From Tetraselmis striata (taxonomy: Eukaryota; Chlorophyta; Chlorodendrophyceae; Chlorodendrales; Chlorodendraceae), in NCBI GenBank assembly GCA_006384855.1, contig VCJN01001737.1, positions 1 through 64,000 on the forward strand: a stretch of 64,000 bases of DNA, written 5' to 3'. The notes below the pieces were generated by a model that was not told where the DNA came from, ran no database searches, and saw nothing but the letters and a program-made list of their open reading frames with translations. Shown here in pieces: positions 1 to 9,968 of the stretch; the first letter of the stretch is position 1, and every line of letters begins with the position of its first letter. Position numbers and translations under genes: made by a program.

Positions 1-111
1 CGCCCCCAGAATCCACCAAGGGCAGGCCACGCTACCCGCCCCCCGCCGCGCTTCCGAAAGCCCAGCTACCTCGCATATGTGGACCGCAATGCACCCGCAT
101 GCCACACTGCC

Positions 112-1366
112 GGGGGCGCCACCCGCCCTAGGATGCCAAGACGGGCTCCGACCGACACGCGGATGGGTGCCCCGTGTTGCCCTCGTCCAAGAGAGGCTCC
201 CGCATGTGTGTCGCGCTCCACGGTTCGCAATGACGGCTCCGAAATCCCGGTTTCTAGTTTTCGCGGCACAGACCTGTTTGCTCTCCACGGTTTGTGGGGG
301 CCACCCGCCCTAGGATGCCAAGACGGGCTCCGACCGACACGCGGATGGGTGCCCCGTGTTGCCCTCGTCCAAGAGAGGCTCCCGCATGTGTGTCGCGCTC
401 CACGGTTCGCAATGACGGCTCCGAAATCCCGGTTTCTAGTTTTCGCGGCACAGACCTGTTTGCTCTCCACGGTTTGTGGGGGCCACCCGCCCTAGGATGC
501 CAAGACGGGCTCCGACCGACACGCGGATGGGTGCCCCGTGTTGCCCTCGTCCAAGAGAGGCTCCCGCATGTGTGTCGCGCTCCACGGTTCGCAATGACGG
601 CTCCGAAATCCCGGTTTCTAGTTTTCGCGGCACAGACCTGTTTGCTCTCCACGGTTTGTGGGGGCCACCCGCCCTAGGATGCCAAGACGGGCTCCGACCG
701 ACACGCGGATGGGTGCCCCGTGTTGCCCTCGTCCAAGAGAGGCTCCCGCATGTGTGTCGCGCTCCACGGTTCGCAATGACGGCTCCGAAATCCCGGTTTC
801 TAGTTTTCGCGGCACAGACATGTTTGCTCTCCACGGTTTGTGGGGGCCACCCGCCCTAGGATGCCAAGACGGGCTCCGACCGACACGCGGATGGGTGCCC
901 CGTGTTGCCCTCGTCCAAGAGAGGCTCCCGCATGTGTGTCGCGCTCCACGGTTCGCAATGACGGCTCCGAAATCCCGGTTTCTAGTTTTCGCGGCACAGA
1001 CCTGTTTGCTCTCCACGGTTTGTGGGGGCCACCCGCCCCTAGGATGCCAAGACGGGCTCCGACCGACACGCGGATGGGTGCCCCGTGTTGCCCTCGTCCA
1101 AGAGAGGCTCCCGCATGTGTGTCGCGCTCCACGGTTCGCAATGACGGCTCCGAAATCCCGGTTTCTAGTTTTCGCGGCACAGACCTGTTTGCTCTCCACG
1201 GTTTGTGGGCGCCACCCGCCCCAGGATGCCAAGACGGGCTCCGACGGACACGCGGATGGGTGCCCCGTGTTGCCCTCGTCCAAGAGAGGCTCCCGCATGT
1301 GTGTCGCGCTCCACGGTTCGCAATGACGGCTCCGAAATCCCGGTTTCTAGTTTTCGCGGAACAGAT
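112..1366. repeat. 182-bp satellite, about seven tandem copies
   Basis: A 182-bp unit recurs with starts near 117, 300, 482, 664, 846, 1028 and 1211. Copies are almost identical; the sixth has one extra C and the last carries a few substitutions. Long open frames on both strands here are a by-product of a high-GC repeat whose length is not a multiple of three, so I do not call genes. Bases 1-111 are a degenerate lead-in with one CATATG site at about 75. Confidence 0.95.
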
Positions 1367-1376
1367 GTAATGGACC

Positions 1377-2027
1377 CGACATGCCTCCGCATATTTCCAC
1401 ATATTTACTATATGTGTACCATAATCCCACATATCCCATAATCGCCATGAAACGGGTACCCGCATATGCGGGTTTATGCGGAACCGTGTCTTTTTACATG
1501 AATACACCCCCGCCGTGTCCACATACATCCGCATATGTGAGCGCGGCAAGGGAAGTACATGGAAGTACATATGTGTCAGGCGGCGCGCCCGCCCCGCGTA
1601 CTCCACATAAGTCCCCATATGTGTGTCGGTGTGCCCCACCCCCTCTCCTCCGCATAGATCCACATATGCGGGCAGCTGGGGGCCCCTGCTCGCGCCCCCC
1701 ACATACAGGCACATATGTGGGATTGTGTGCCCCGGCCCCCGGTCTTCCCCATAAGTCCGCATATGTGTCAGGCGGCGCGCCCGCCCCGCGTACTCCACAT
1801 AAGTCCCCATATGTGTGTGTCGGTGTGCCCCACCCCCTCTCGACATGCCTCCGCATATTTCCACATATTTACTATATGTGTACCATAATCCCACATATCC
1901 CATAATCGCCATGAAACGGGTACCCGCATATGCGGGTTTATGCGGAACCGTGTCTTTTTACATGAATACACCCCCGCCGTGTCCACATACATCCGCATAT
2001 GTGAGCGCGGCAAGGGAAGTACATGAA
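1377..2027. repeat. Duplicated ~185-bp block rich in CATATG palindromes
   Basis: Bases 1377-1562 recur almost perfectly at 1842-2026. Between them a shorter segment (about 1588-1650) recurs at 1778-1840. The whole stretch is studded with 10-14 bp palindromes of the form CCRCATATGYGG, for example at 1451, 1528, 1660, 1709, 1755, 1926 and 1994. No protein gene is supported here. Confidence 0.85.
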
Positions 2028-2117
2028 AAGTACAAGGAAAGTACAAGGCAGTCTTCATGGCAAAGGCTTTATATTAATTACATTTTTTGGCTACAAGCCA
2101 GCAGAAAGGGGGGGGGG

Positions 2118-2668
2118 CTACTTCAAAGCAGGGGGGGTGGCCCAATCCGTTTGGGAGGGGGTTGCCTCTCGTGCTCTTGCTTCTGGGGATTCCTCCCCCT
2201 CCTCTACTTCCTCAGATGGTGGTGGCGTTCCTTGTGCTTCCTCCGCCTGTGCTGGTTGTGGTGCCCCGTCCCCTTTCCCGCATGCATCATCCCCCTCCCC
2301 CTCTTTGTTCTCCCCCCCCTCCTCCTCATCCTCCTCATTTTGGTCCTCCCCCTCCTCCTCCTCCTCCTCCTCCTCCTCCTCCTCCTCAACAACCTCCTCC
2401 TCCGCCTCCTTATCCTTAGCCCGAATATACTTTCTAGCCCGCTGAACAGCCTCTTCCGTTCCCTCCAGCCGCCGATGCACGCTAACCGCTGCCGTGCTGC
2501 CTCTCACGCCCAGTGTGCTCACCACAAGCCCCATTCTGGCGAGCCATTCTTCATGGTTGTGCAAGGCAGCAAGGGACATCACCGCCCCCGCCACCTTGCC
2601 AATACAGATCCTGAGGCCGCGAAGGTCCTGCCGTAAGAAGGGGGGGGGGGGGGTTAAATGGTCGTTTG

Positions 2669-2708
<40 letters not shown>

Positions 2709-4567
2709 CCCACATGTCTCCGCATATCTCCACATATTCCACATATGTGTTAGATTATCCGACATAGTCAACAAATCCCACATATGTGTAACCGAGGAGC
2801 AAAGCCCCCACAACACTACAATTTGTGGAGAAGCACATATGTGGCGTTATGGGACCACTCTTCAACATATTACTCCGCATATGCGAAACTTGTCACCGAC
2901 TCACCTAGCGACACTACGGCGGGAGGGAGCACCACATATGTGGAAGTATATGGAGCTGTAACTTATCCATTTATCACCCCCGCACGCCCGCCGTATCCAC
3001 ATATATACGCATATGTGACACCTGCGAGATACGGCGGGAGATGCTGCCACATATGTGGAACTATGGGGACCTGTACCTATTCACCATAATAATAATTTCC
3101 GCCGCCGCTTCGACATCTTACTCCACATATGCGAAACTTGTCACCGACTCACCTAGCGACACTACGGCGGGAGGGAGCACCACATATGTGGAAGTATATG
3201 GAGCTGTAACTTATCCATTTATCACCCCCGCACGCCCGCCGTATCCACATATATACGCATATGTGACACCTGCGAGCTACGGCGGGAGATGCTGCCACAT
3301 ATGTGGAACTATGGGGACCTGTACCTATTCACCATAATAATAATTTCCGCCGCCGCTTCGACATCTTACTCCACATATGCGAAACTTGTCACCGACTCAC
3401 CTAGCGACACTACGGCGGGAGGGAGCACCACATATGTGGAAGTATATGGAGCTGTAACTTATCCATTTATCACCCCCGCACGCCCGCCGTATCCACATAT
3501 ATACGCATATGTGACACCTGCGAGCTACGGCGGGAGATGCTGCCACATATGTGGAACTATGGGGACTAATGTGGAGTTATGCGGAACAATTCATATATGC
3601 ACATGTATTTTAATATAAAAATAACAGAATAACACGCAGGTGGCGGCGGGTTTTTCCCCACCTGCAACATCTGAACGCGCTCCTCCCAGTGTGTCGGCAG
3701 GGCCGAGGCTGCTGGCTCCTTCCGCACCGCCTTCTGCCGGTGTTGAAACTTGTCGTTGTGCTTCTGAGTGACCGACTGCAGGCACTTGGAAGCCTAAGGG
3801 GGGAGGGTGGGAAGACGGGTGTTAGCACGAGCATCCCCCGGCCGCACCTATTTGTAAGGTCCCGCCTCCCACCCCCTCCCCTATGCTCCCCACCCGGCCT
3901 ACCTACAAGCAGGAGACACATGAACACATGCACAGTCACATGCATAGGCATGGGCATGTGGCTACCACTTACCACCGCTCGTGCCGTGGGGGCGATCTTC
4001 GGCGTCTCGGCGGCGACGACATCCGCCCAATCGTTGCTTTTTTTGCGGAGGGCTTGCCACCGTGCATGGTCCGTGCTCCACACCTCGGCCTGCGATCGTT
4101 AGCGTAAGCTATACATGACTCCCATGGGTGGGGCCGGGGGGGGGGGGGGGGGGCAGAGGGAGGGGGGTTACCCTTGCGGAATAGTCCCCCTTGACGCAGC
4201 TCCGCTCCTCTTCCACAGCGCCCCGAAAATAATTCCGCACCGGGGCCGTCATTTCCACCTTCCAACGATTCAGCAACTGCGCCTCGGTCCTGGAAAGTGG
4301 TGGGGGGGTGAGACCTTTACCGGCCGCCGGCTTGACCAGCCTCGACAGCCGATCGTCGGCCAGGGCTGCCTCCGCCATGCCCTCATCCCCGTGGTCCTCT
4401 TCTACCTCCGCCTCCGCCTTCGCCTTCGCATCGCCACTAGTGCGCTTGCGTCTTTTACCCGTCGCGACTTCCTCGTTCCCACCTTCCCTCCCCTCATCGG
4501 GTCGAGGACTACTGTTTCCCTTCGCGGTGCCTTTACTACGCCTGTTCCTTTTAGTGGAGGAACCCAT
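2118..4567 (-). CDS. Four-exon gene, basic N terminus and acidic Glu-rich C terminus, function unknown
   Basis: Predicted exons on the minus strand are 4567-4172, 4089-3973, 3793-3662 and 2627-2118 (132, 39, 44 and 170 codons including stop). Every junction has a GT donor and AG acceptor and every intron is phase 0, which is unlikely by chance. The start ATG at 4567 has a good Kozak context (G at +4). The 384-residue product has a Lys/Arg-rich, NLS-like first 50 residues, a Trp-containing helical middle section (exons 1-3), and in exon 4 a helical part followed by a long Glu tract encoded by a CCT microsatellite. Layout resembles a nuclear DNA- or chromatin-associated protein, but I recognise no family. 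Intron 3 (2628-3661) holds poly-G and a 248-bp tandem repeat. The exon 3 donor (CAG/GTGGGG) is the least certain; the stop at 2118 may not be final if more exons lie downstream. Confidence 0.55.
2639..2706. repeat. Poly-G runs inside intron 3
   Basis: Two runs of 13 and about 37 G separated by a short AT-containing spacer. Other homopolymer tracts in the window are at 4138-4153, 26431-26454 and 37293-37322. Their lengths are likely unreliable in the assembly. Confidence 0.9.
2866..3565. repeat. 248-bp tandem repeat, three copies, with CATATG palindromes
   Basis: Copies start at about 2866, 3114 and 3362; the last is partial. Each contains four CATATG-centred palindromes (for example 2877, 2935, 3006 and 3049 in copy 1). 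The array lies in intron 3 of the minus-strand gene at 2118-4567. Confidence 0.9.
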
Positions 4568-5130
4568 GGTCAGCAGGAAAACCGGGCGGGGGGGTGGGTG
4601 GGGCGTGGCGGGCGGTCAACGGAGGAGTGTGGGGACCAAAATGTGGATGTATGTGGATTGTGTTGCACTAACACCACAGCGTCCCCATATGTGTAATGTC
4701 GTGGTGTTACCACTCTGGCGCATGCCAGATGCCATCTGCCACGTAGGACTGATCCCTATCCCTTCCGTCACGCGATCCGATTTACTGCCTACAGTCGATC
4801 ACGTGCAATGGTACACTGTACTTAGTACGGAACCGCTGCTTGTATGTTGTATCGCAGTGTCGCGTAGTGACCAGTTGACCACGTGGCCTATGCTACTCAT
4901 AGCGCAGCACACCGCCGAGTATGTTGTGTAATCTTGTGGGACTCATATCGTACCGGCATGAACACGTGGCCTACAGTACTCGTGGCGCAGCACGCCGGTT
5001 TCCTCTCCGGGGAATGAGCGCCTTTTTATTCCGCATATGCGGAACATGGCTATTGGACCGGAGGGGGTGGGGGATTACGGATCCGGATGGTCACAATACT
5101 TCGGGGCCGGTTCGTGATGTCCTCGTTATT
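4568..5130. other. Intergenic, upstream of the four-exon gene
   Basis: No supported gene. The stretch is the 5' flank of the minus-strand gene starting at 4567. It holds a near-direct repetition of a GTGGCCTA-containing segment (about 4880 and 4966) and two more CATATG palindromes (4686 and 5034). No clear TATA box was seen. Confidence 0.5.
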
Positions 5131-5313
5131 TAACCCTAAACCTAAAACCCTTAAACCCAAAACCCGGGCGTATAGCTGCATGCGCGACACGGCGCCGGTG
5201 GCGATTCGCTTGCAATAGCGCTTCTTGTTATGACGATCGGCATTGCGATGGTACGACTCGAGGTTGGCGGCGCGGCGCTTGCGGAGTTCCGCGGAGGCGC
5301 GGGTGCGAGGCAT
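5050..5313 (-). CDS. Small basic protein, probably truncated by telomere-like DNA
   Basis: The ATG at 5313 opens an 87-codon frame. The first 40 residues are Arg/Lys-rich with a helical Tyr-His-Arg-Asn-containing segment. A similar pattern (a Tyr-Tyr-Asn-Arg-Asn segment followed by Lys/Glu) occurs in the 81-aa protein at 60125-60370 of the second PLV. From about residue 48 the frame reads through the telomere-like tract and ends in low-complexity Pro, so the authentic C terminus is probably lost. It could be a small DNA-binding virus protein; function is unknown. Confidence 0.35.
   Translation of the reverse strand: MPRTRASAELRKRRAANLESYHRNADRHNKKRYCKRIATGAVSRMQLYARVLGLRVLGLGLNNEDITNRPRSIVTIRIRNPPPPPVQ
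5131..5166. repeat. Degenerate telomere-like repeat (CCCTAAA type)
   Basis: About five imperfect CCCTAAA/CCTTAAA units. The tract lies exactly where recognisable PLV-1 coding sequence ends on its left side. A shorter similar tract is at 15266-15298, next to the start of the MULE palindrome. Confidence 0.7.
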
Positions 5314-5404
5314 GGTGTCCGGCGATTTAGTAAATACTCTAGCAAATAATCTATCGCCTTAAGCGAGGCGCACGAAGCGTGAAACTTTTTCGCGCGGGAT
5401 ATAA

Positions 5405-6166
5405 ATGCGCCCTCTTCGCGTTCTCGACCTGTGCTGCGGGACGCAGAGCGTGGGCGCGGCTCTGCGCGGGATGTTTGGCGACCGGGCGGTCGAGTACGTG
5501 TCGCTGGATTGGGCTTCGCCTTCCCCCCCTGCGGGGGACGCCGGCCCCTCTTCGCGCCCCGCGATAACGCTCGACGTGCGCGAGTGGGACTACGCCGCGG
5601 CCTACCCGCGCGGGCACTTCGACGTGATATGGGCCAGCCCGCCGTGCACGGAGTACTCGATGGCATAGACGCGCGGGGTGCGCAAGCTCGAGCTCGCGGA
5701 TTCCATCGCGAAGAAGTGTCTCGAGATCATTGAGTGGTACCGGCGGCGGTACTGGTTCATCGAGAACCCCTTCACCGGCATGCTCAAGCGGCGCGATTTC
5801 ATGCAGCCCCTCGCGCCCTTTCTGCGCCGCTGCACCTACTGCAAGTACGGCCGCGACTTCAAGAAGCCCACCGCGGTGTGGACCAACAAGCCGGGCCTCG
5901 ACCTCAAGTTCTGCGAGCGCGACCCTTGCGCTTACAAGCGGGAGCACGGCGTCCACTACGCGTGCGCGCAGAGCGGTCCCCGCGGCACGCTGTATCGCAG
6001 GAGCGCGGGCAGCGCCGAGACGTATCAAATCCCGAAGGAGTTGCTCGCCGAGTTATTCGCCGGCATCGCTGTTGGGGCGGACGAGGAGGTTGCCGCTCCA
6101 GTGGCTGATAGTCGCCCCTTCTTCGAGGTCCGGGAAGGCGACGTTGATGCGGCTGAACGCCCCTAG
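5405..6166 (+). pseudogene. DNA (cytosine-5) methyltransferase-like, in-frame amber stop
   Basis: Residues 8-13 (DLCCGT) match the SAM-binding motif I and residues 79-81 (PPC, followed by Thr-Glu-Tyr-Ser) the catalytic Cys loop of C5-cytosine methyltransferases. An ENP tripeptide follows at 5762-5770. A TAG at 5666-5668 splits the frame into 87 codons and the remaining 165; both halves are in the same frame, so one substitution explains the break. Such enzymes usually modify the virus's own DNA. The 3' end overlaps the convergent minus-strand gene ending at 6053, so the true C terminus is probably near 6080. The segment at about 5506-5545 (a GC-rich hairpin) looks like an insertion between motif I and motif IV. 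No homologue is seen in the second PLV. Confidence 0.75.
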
Positions 6167-6325
6167 GCTGGGAACGGGGTAGCCGATATGGTCCTCGAGT
6201 ATGCGGCTGCCGAGACAATCGTACGAGCCGGCGACAAAGCCATTGTACATGTTCTCGTTGAGGTGCGAGAAAGAGAACTCGGAAAACTCCGGGATCAGGA
6301 CGGTGGTGTCCACGCGGGCCGGCAT
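6053..6325 (-). CDS. Small PLV structural-module protein (90 aa)
   Basis: The ATG at 6325 opens a 90-residue frame rich in beta-forming residues. Its C-terminal half resembles that of the 70-aa protein at 43466-43678 of the second PLV (hydrophobic strands, a DL/DD turn, ending in a Val/Phe-Arg stretch), and it holds the same place just downstream of the FN3 protein. I infer a small beta-rich virion protein. It is unbroken, though its 3' end overlaps the methyltransferase remnant on the other strand. Confidence 0.6.
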   Translation of the reverse strand: MPARVDTTVLIPEFSEFSFSHLNENMYNGFVAGSYDCLGSRILEDHIGYPVPSLGAFSRINVAFPDLEEGATISHWSGNLLVRPNSDAGE

Positions 6326-6375
6326 CGATCCGCGCCGTGCTACTAAAAGCGCCCAAAAAGAACCGCGGGGGAAGG

Positions 6376-7295
6376 CTATGCATCGGAGATGGTCAGCGAG
6401 ATGCTTACCTGCGACTCGGCGTCCGTGCCGGCCGTGAGGTTGAACGAGTCGACGGTCGGAGCGGTGGTATCGGCATTGGTGGTTCTGGTTTTGGGGCCTT
6501 CGATGACCGACTCGTTCCCGACTTGATCTTTGGCCATGACCCATGTGTAGTAGGTTGTGTTGGGGGTCAACCCCGTGTAGGTGTGCGAAGTCGTGCCGCC
6601 GGCAAACGCATCGCCGATGGTTTTGAGGAGCGCCGGCCCGGGGTTGGTGTCCTGCGTGTCATTTAGCAACACGTAGATGGTCTGAACGGCGTCGTTGTCC
6701 GTCACGTCGGGTAACACTTGGAGAGACGTGGTCGGAGGCGTGCCGAGAAGTACAGCGACCTCCCTGATAACCGGGGCGTGTTGTCCTGCGTGGTGTACAC
6801 GCCGAGCGGGGTGATGGACGAGTTTGCGTTGTTATCGATCAACTCCACCCAAAAGTAGCGAGCGGCGTTTGGCGCCCCGATATCGTACTCCCATGTGAGA
6901 CTGGAGCCGCTGATGCCGTTGGTGATGTCCGGGGTGGACGTGCCCGGGATGGTGTTGGTGGAGTTTACGTACAAAAGCGCCGAGGAAATCGTCATTTCGG
7001 GTTTGATTAACATGGAGATTAAAGCTTGTAGCTCCGCGTTGGTGCCCGCCCCCACGCCCGCGAAGTCTATCCACGAGTTTTCTAGCAGCCTCCGCCCCAA
7101 CGACGAAGCCCCCGCGTCGCGATGGATAGCGCTAACGTTTTCGAGGAACACCTCGATCGGGCCGCCGCGGCGGATTGGGCTACGCCCTCCCCCCATGTGG
7201 GGGAAGTGGGTGCTCAGCAAGGCGCCGTCAAAGGCCGCTTGCACGGCGCTTATGTCCGAGGAGCCGATAGAGCCGACGAATGCGCGATGGGACAT
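6376..7295 (-). pseudogene. FN3-type virion surface protein, frameshifted
   Basis: The ATG at 7295 starts the N-terminal half (to about 6730), and the remainder continues in another frame to the stop at 6376. Together they align along their length with the intact 279-aa protein at 43689-44528: an N-terminal unique region, a first FN3-like unit with the APNA-RYFW-EL-D signature, then a TPNTTYY-W turn typical of a second FN3-like unit. The shift occurs after the TTQDNTP segment, around 6730. A Pro/Gly-rich stretch near 7170-7200 (a GC-rich hairpin shared with the methyltransferase gene) is absent from the other PLV. Probable role: virion-surface adhesion. Confidence 0.75.
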
Positions 7296-8288
7296 TTACT
7301 TGGTTCGGTAGAAAACTAACGACATCACATAGCCCGGCTGAAACTCGAGCGGATCAAGCAGAGCGAGGCTGACGGCGTCTCGCAATTGCAGGTGAAGCTC
7401 CGTGAGCGAGTCGATGCTAACGCGAAGCTCGTGCCCCGCGACGTCCCGGCTGCCCGGCTTTATAGAGTATCGCTGCCCGTACATGGACTCCTCGCCCGTC
7501 CTGTAGGATTTGCCGAGGTGGCCTAGAATGTGGCGATCGTCGGAGTCGACGAGAGTGGGACAAGCGAGCACGACGGAATGTGGCTGATCGGCGGGGTCCT
7601 TTGTGCATAGGAGGGGCGTGTAAAACTCTAGCGCCACCATCCACTTGCCCTCAGAGGTGTCCACCGAACGGCTCGTGTTCAGCATCACCGGTATGCGACA
7701 ATCCACGATAGACCCTCACCCCTGCTCCGACGATACCCACGCTCGAAAGAAATCGTATGCAAACGGTTGCATGAGCAGGCACTTGCACGGCTCCCAAAAC
7801 ACAAGCTGGAACGCCCATGCCTCCAAGTCGTCGCTTTCGCTGACGAGGGAGAAGTCGTCGCCGGCCCCGAACTCAAAGGCGCATCGGCGCAGCCGGAAGC
7901 GCATGCTCCCGAGGCGCTTCACAAAGTCCACCTCGACGCCGATGTGCTTGCGACGCACGTACGGTACGTCGTGTGCGAGGCCGTACACGCCCGCGGTGGC
8001 GTAATTCTGCAAGAGGGTTAGCGCGCAGCTCGAATTCCCGCTCCAGCTTTCATACGAATTAGCCGCTCGCAGGTCCGGCGCCTCGAGAAGGAGGCCCGAC
8101 GAGTTTGCGGGGTTGGCCACGTAGCCGTCCCCCTCGCTCGTGCATCTAACGACATCGCAGAATTCCACGGCGCACATCACCCGCCTCAAGTCAAATCGCG
8201 CGGACTCCTTCGAGGTGTCTACGACGAAGTCCCCGCGGTGGCCGGATGTGCGCTGCTCGGAGCTAACGAAGACACGGTGGACCGTCAT
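7296..8288 (-). pseudogene. Penton (minor capsid) protein, in-frame TGA
   Basis: A 331-codon frame from the ATG at 8288 to 7296 is interrupted by one TGA at 7716-7718; the two parts are in the same frame. It aligns with the 329-aa protein at 44529-45518, sharing the N-terminal pattern (valine-rich start, a Ser-X-Asp/Glu-Arg turn, Asp-Phe), a Trp-Val-Ser-Ser segment just before the break, and a C terminus ending Phe-Tyr-Arg. Position next to the MCP and size fit the single jelly-roll penton of PLVs. It lies one base upstream of the FN3 gene. Confidence 0.75.
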
Positions 8289-8332
8289 CCGCCTGCGAGT
8301 TTACTAGAAGTGGGCAAAAGATTTCGCCCGGA

Positions 8333-9544
8333 TCAAAATGCAGAAGTTGCGAAGTTCTCGATGATCAATACCGCGTCGAAATGTGCGTACGTGCTGATCT
8401 GGTACGCGGCGTTTCCAGTGGTCACGCTCCCGAGCAAGTAGCAGTTGGTGTTGAGGGTGTTCTTGCCGCTCTCGGTCAGCGTGCTCTTGTGGCTGAGCAC
8501 CTCGAGGTTCTGGCCTATCGCAAAGGCGTTGTCGGCGGAGCCGCCCGCCGCGCCCGTGTAATTGGCGAGGCTGAAAATGGAGTTGTTGTCCGCGCTTCCA
8601 AATACGTGGAGAGCCTTTTGCAGCTCCGCGAAACTTTCCACGTTTTCGCGAACGGGTGTTTGCGGGATGTTTTCGCCTGACACCGAGTAATACCAATTCA
8701 CGAGCCCGCACGTTGGGCGCGAGGTTACTGACTTGGACGCGGCGGCGGTAAGGTCCGTCTGCTTGCGGAAGATTGTGTAGAGGGTTTTGAGGGACGAGAA
8801 CCGCGCGGGGATGAGCTTGTTAATTTGGCCCTCGGCGGACTCGATAGAGTTGGTGTAGTTGGCGAAAGACTCGTACGAGATGACGTACCGCGGGATGGCC
8901 TGCTGAATCATGCGATCAACCTCGCTTATTACCTCCACGAGCTGCAGCTCGACGTTGCCGACCTCCCAATCGGGAGCCGTGCCTACCACGGCGGCGTTGG
9001 CGGCGGCGAGAGTGAGTTCGAGGCGCAGATCACCGCCGGTCATTGCGCCAGTTGGCAGGTACTTGGACTGCAGCCCGCCGATTATGCCCGACATGAGCGG
9101 AATGCAAAAGTAGGTGGTGGAGCCCGCCGCAAGGGTGGCCCCTTCGCGCTTGGTGGTTCCACTGGTTCCGTACAGAATGTTCCCCGCACCGATGAGTTCC
9201 TCGAACGAACCCTGCAGGTCCATGAAAAGATGAAAGAGAGCGTTGTACTCGTGAACCTGCTCAAGGAGATTCGCGCCGTGGTACAGCGACAAGGATTGGA
9301 TAAACGACGCCGCCGTGTAATCGGGCTGGAAGGTATTGGCGGTGTCTTTGTTCTTCACGGAAAACCGCAGGTACGACATGCGGGTGTTGTGGTAGTGCCC
9401 GCGGCGGCCGCACGGGATGTTGATGAGGATGGTTTGTTGACCCCCGAACGTGGTGCCATTGTAGGCGGGCACGGTCTGCCGGTGGGTGGTGCCGGCGATA
9501 GAGGCGGGCTTGGGCTTGAAGACAAGGGAATCGCTGACTGACAT
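8333..9544 (-). CDS. MCP: PLV major capsid protein (double jelly-roll)
   Basis: The 403-residue frame is intact. I chose the ATG at 9544 rather than a codon two residues upstream because it gives the same start as the paralogue at 52199 (MS..SDS/SDSFV). Similar signatures run throughout: IPCGRRG versus VPCGNRG near residue 45, SYLRF/SYLKF, CIPL-SG near residue 150, KYLP-G, an ELQKA-H segment near residue 310, and the end HFDAVL-I. Length and pattern match the double jelly-roll MCP of the Tetraselmis/Phaeocystis-virophage type of PLV. It forms pseudo-hexameric capsomers. It is the only large PLV-1 gene with no disruption. Confidence 0.88.
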   Translation of the reverse strand: MSVSDSLVFKPKPASIAGTTHRQTVPAYNGTTFGGQQTILINIPCGRRGHYHNTRMSYLRFSVKNKDTANTFQPDYTAASFIQSLSLYHGANLLEQVHEYNALFHLFMDLQGSFEELIGAGNILYGTSGTTKREGATLAAGSTTYFCIPLMSGIIGGLQSKYLPTGAMTGGDLRLELTLAAANAAVVGTAPDWEVGNVELQLVEVISEVDRMIQQAIPRYVISYESFANYTNSIESAEGQINKLIPARFSSLKTLYTIFRKQTDLTAAASKSVTSRPTCGLVNWYYSVSGENIPQTPVRENVESFAELQKALHVFGSADNNSIFSLANYTGAAGGSADNAFAIGQNLEVLSHKSTLTESGKNTLNTNCYLLGSVTTGNAAYQISTYAHFDAVLIIENFATSAF

Positions 9545-9583
9545 TTTCAATAATGCTGAGAACTTTATTTTATCGAGGCCGGG

Positions 9584-9922
9584 CTAGCGCCGCTCTAATC
9601 CGCTACGATTCGAGCCGCTTTGGTACGCCGCTTTGATGCTGTGCATGCCCCCCTTGACTTGGCCGTAAGCCGCTTTCGCTTGGCCGAAGTCCACGCCCCC
9701 GCCGGAGAGGGCCTTCTTGCCGACGTCGCCGAGCACGCCAATGCCTTGCGCCGCCGCCCCGGCCGCCGCAAACCCAGCCCCGATTGTTGGGCTGAGCACC
9801 GAGATCGCGGGCGCGAGAGTCATGAGCCCGCTGCCCACCTTGTGCCCCAAGTAGAAGGCCGCGCCGGCGACTTTGCTCCCGAAGGCTTTGAAAGTGTGTC
9901 CAAGCTTGCCAAAGAACGTCAT
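9584..9922 (-). CDS. Small Gly/Ala-rich hydrophobic virion protein
   Basis: The 112-aa frame starts F-F-GKLGHT, like FLSKLGRT in the 117-aa protein at 46780-47133. It has an N-terminal amphipathic basic helix, a central Ala/Gly-rich hydrophobic stretch (about residues 35-70) and a basic C terminus. Size, location directly upstream of the MCP, and an amphipathic start recall membrane-active minor capsid proteins such as adenovirus pVI; that comparison is inference only. A short intergenic spacer separates it from the MCP gene. Confidence 0.65.
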   Translation of the reverse strand: MTFFGKLGHTFKAFGSKVAGAAFYLGHKVGSGLMTLAPAISVLSPTIGAGFAAAGAAAQGIGVLGDVGKKALSGGGVDFGQAKAAYGQVKGGMHSIKAAYQSGSNRSGLERR

Positions 9923-9968
9923 CTGTATTTACGATCATTGCAGAAAATTAGCGTTGCGGTAAAAAACA

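Noticed and set aside
66..1912. Multiple long open frames on both strands over the 182-bp satellite
   Set aside because: They repeat with the satellite, have no consistent start, and exist in several frames at once because the repeat is GC-rich and poor in stops.
1815..2636. 273-codon Leu/Ser/Pro-rich plus-strand frame
   Set aside because: It is driven by the CCT microsatellite opposite the Glu tract of the minus-strand gene and crosses unrelated repeats.
5400..5405. TATAAA just at the methyltransferase start
   Set aside because: It overlaps the ATG itself, so it cannot be the promoter for that start, and SAM motif I rules out a downstream start.
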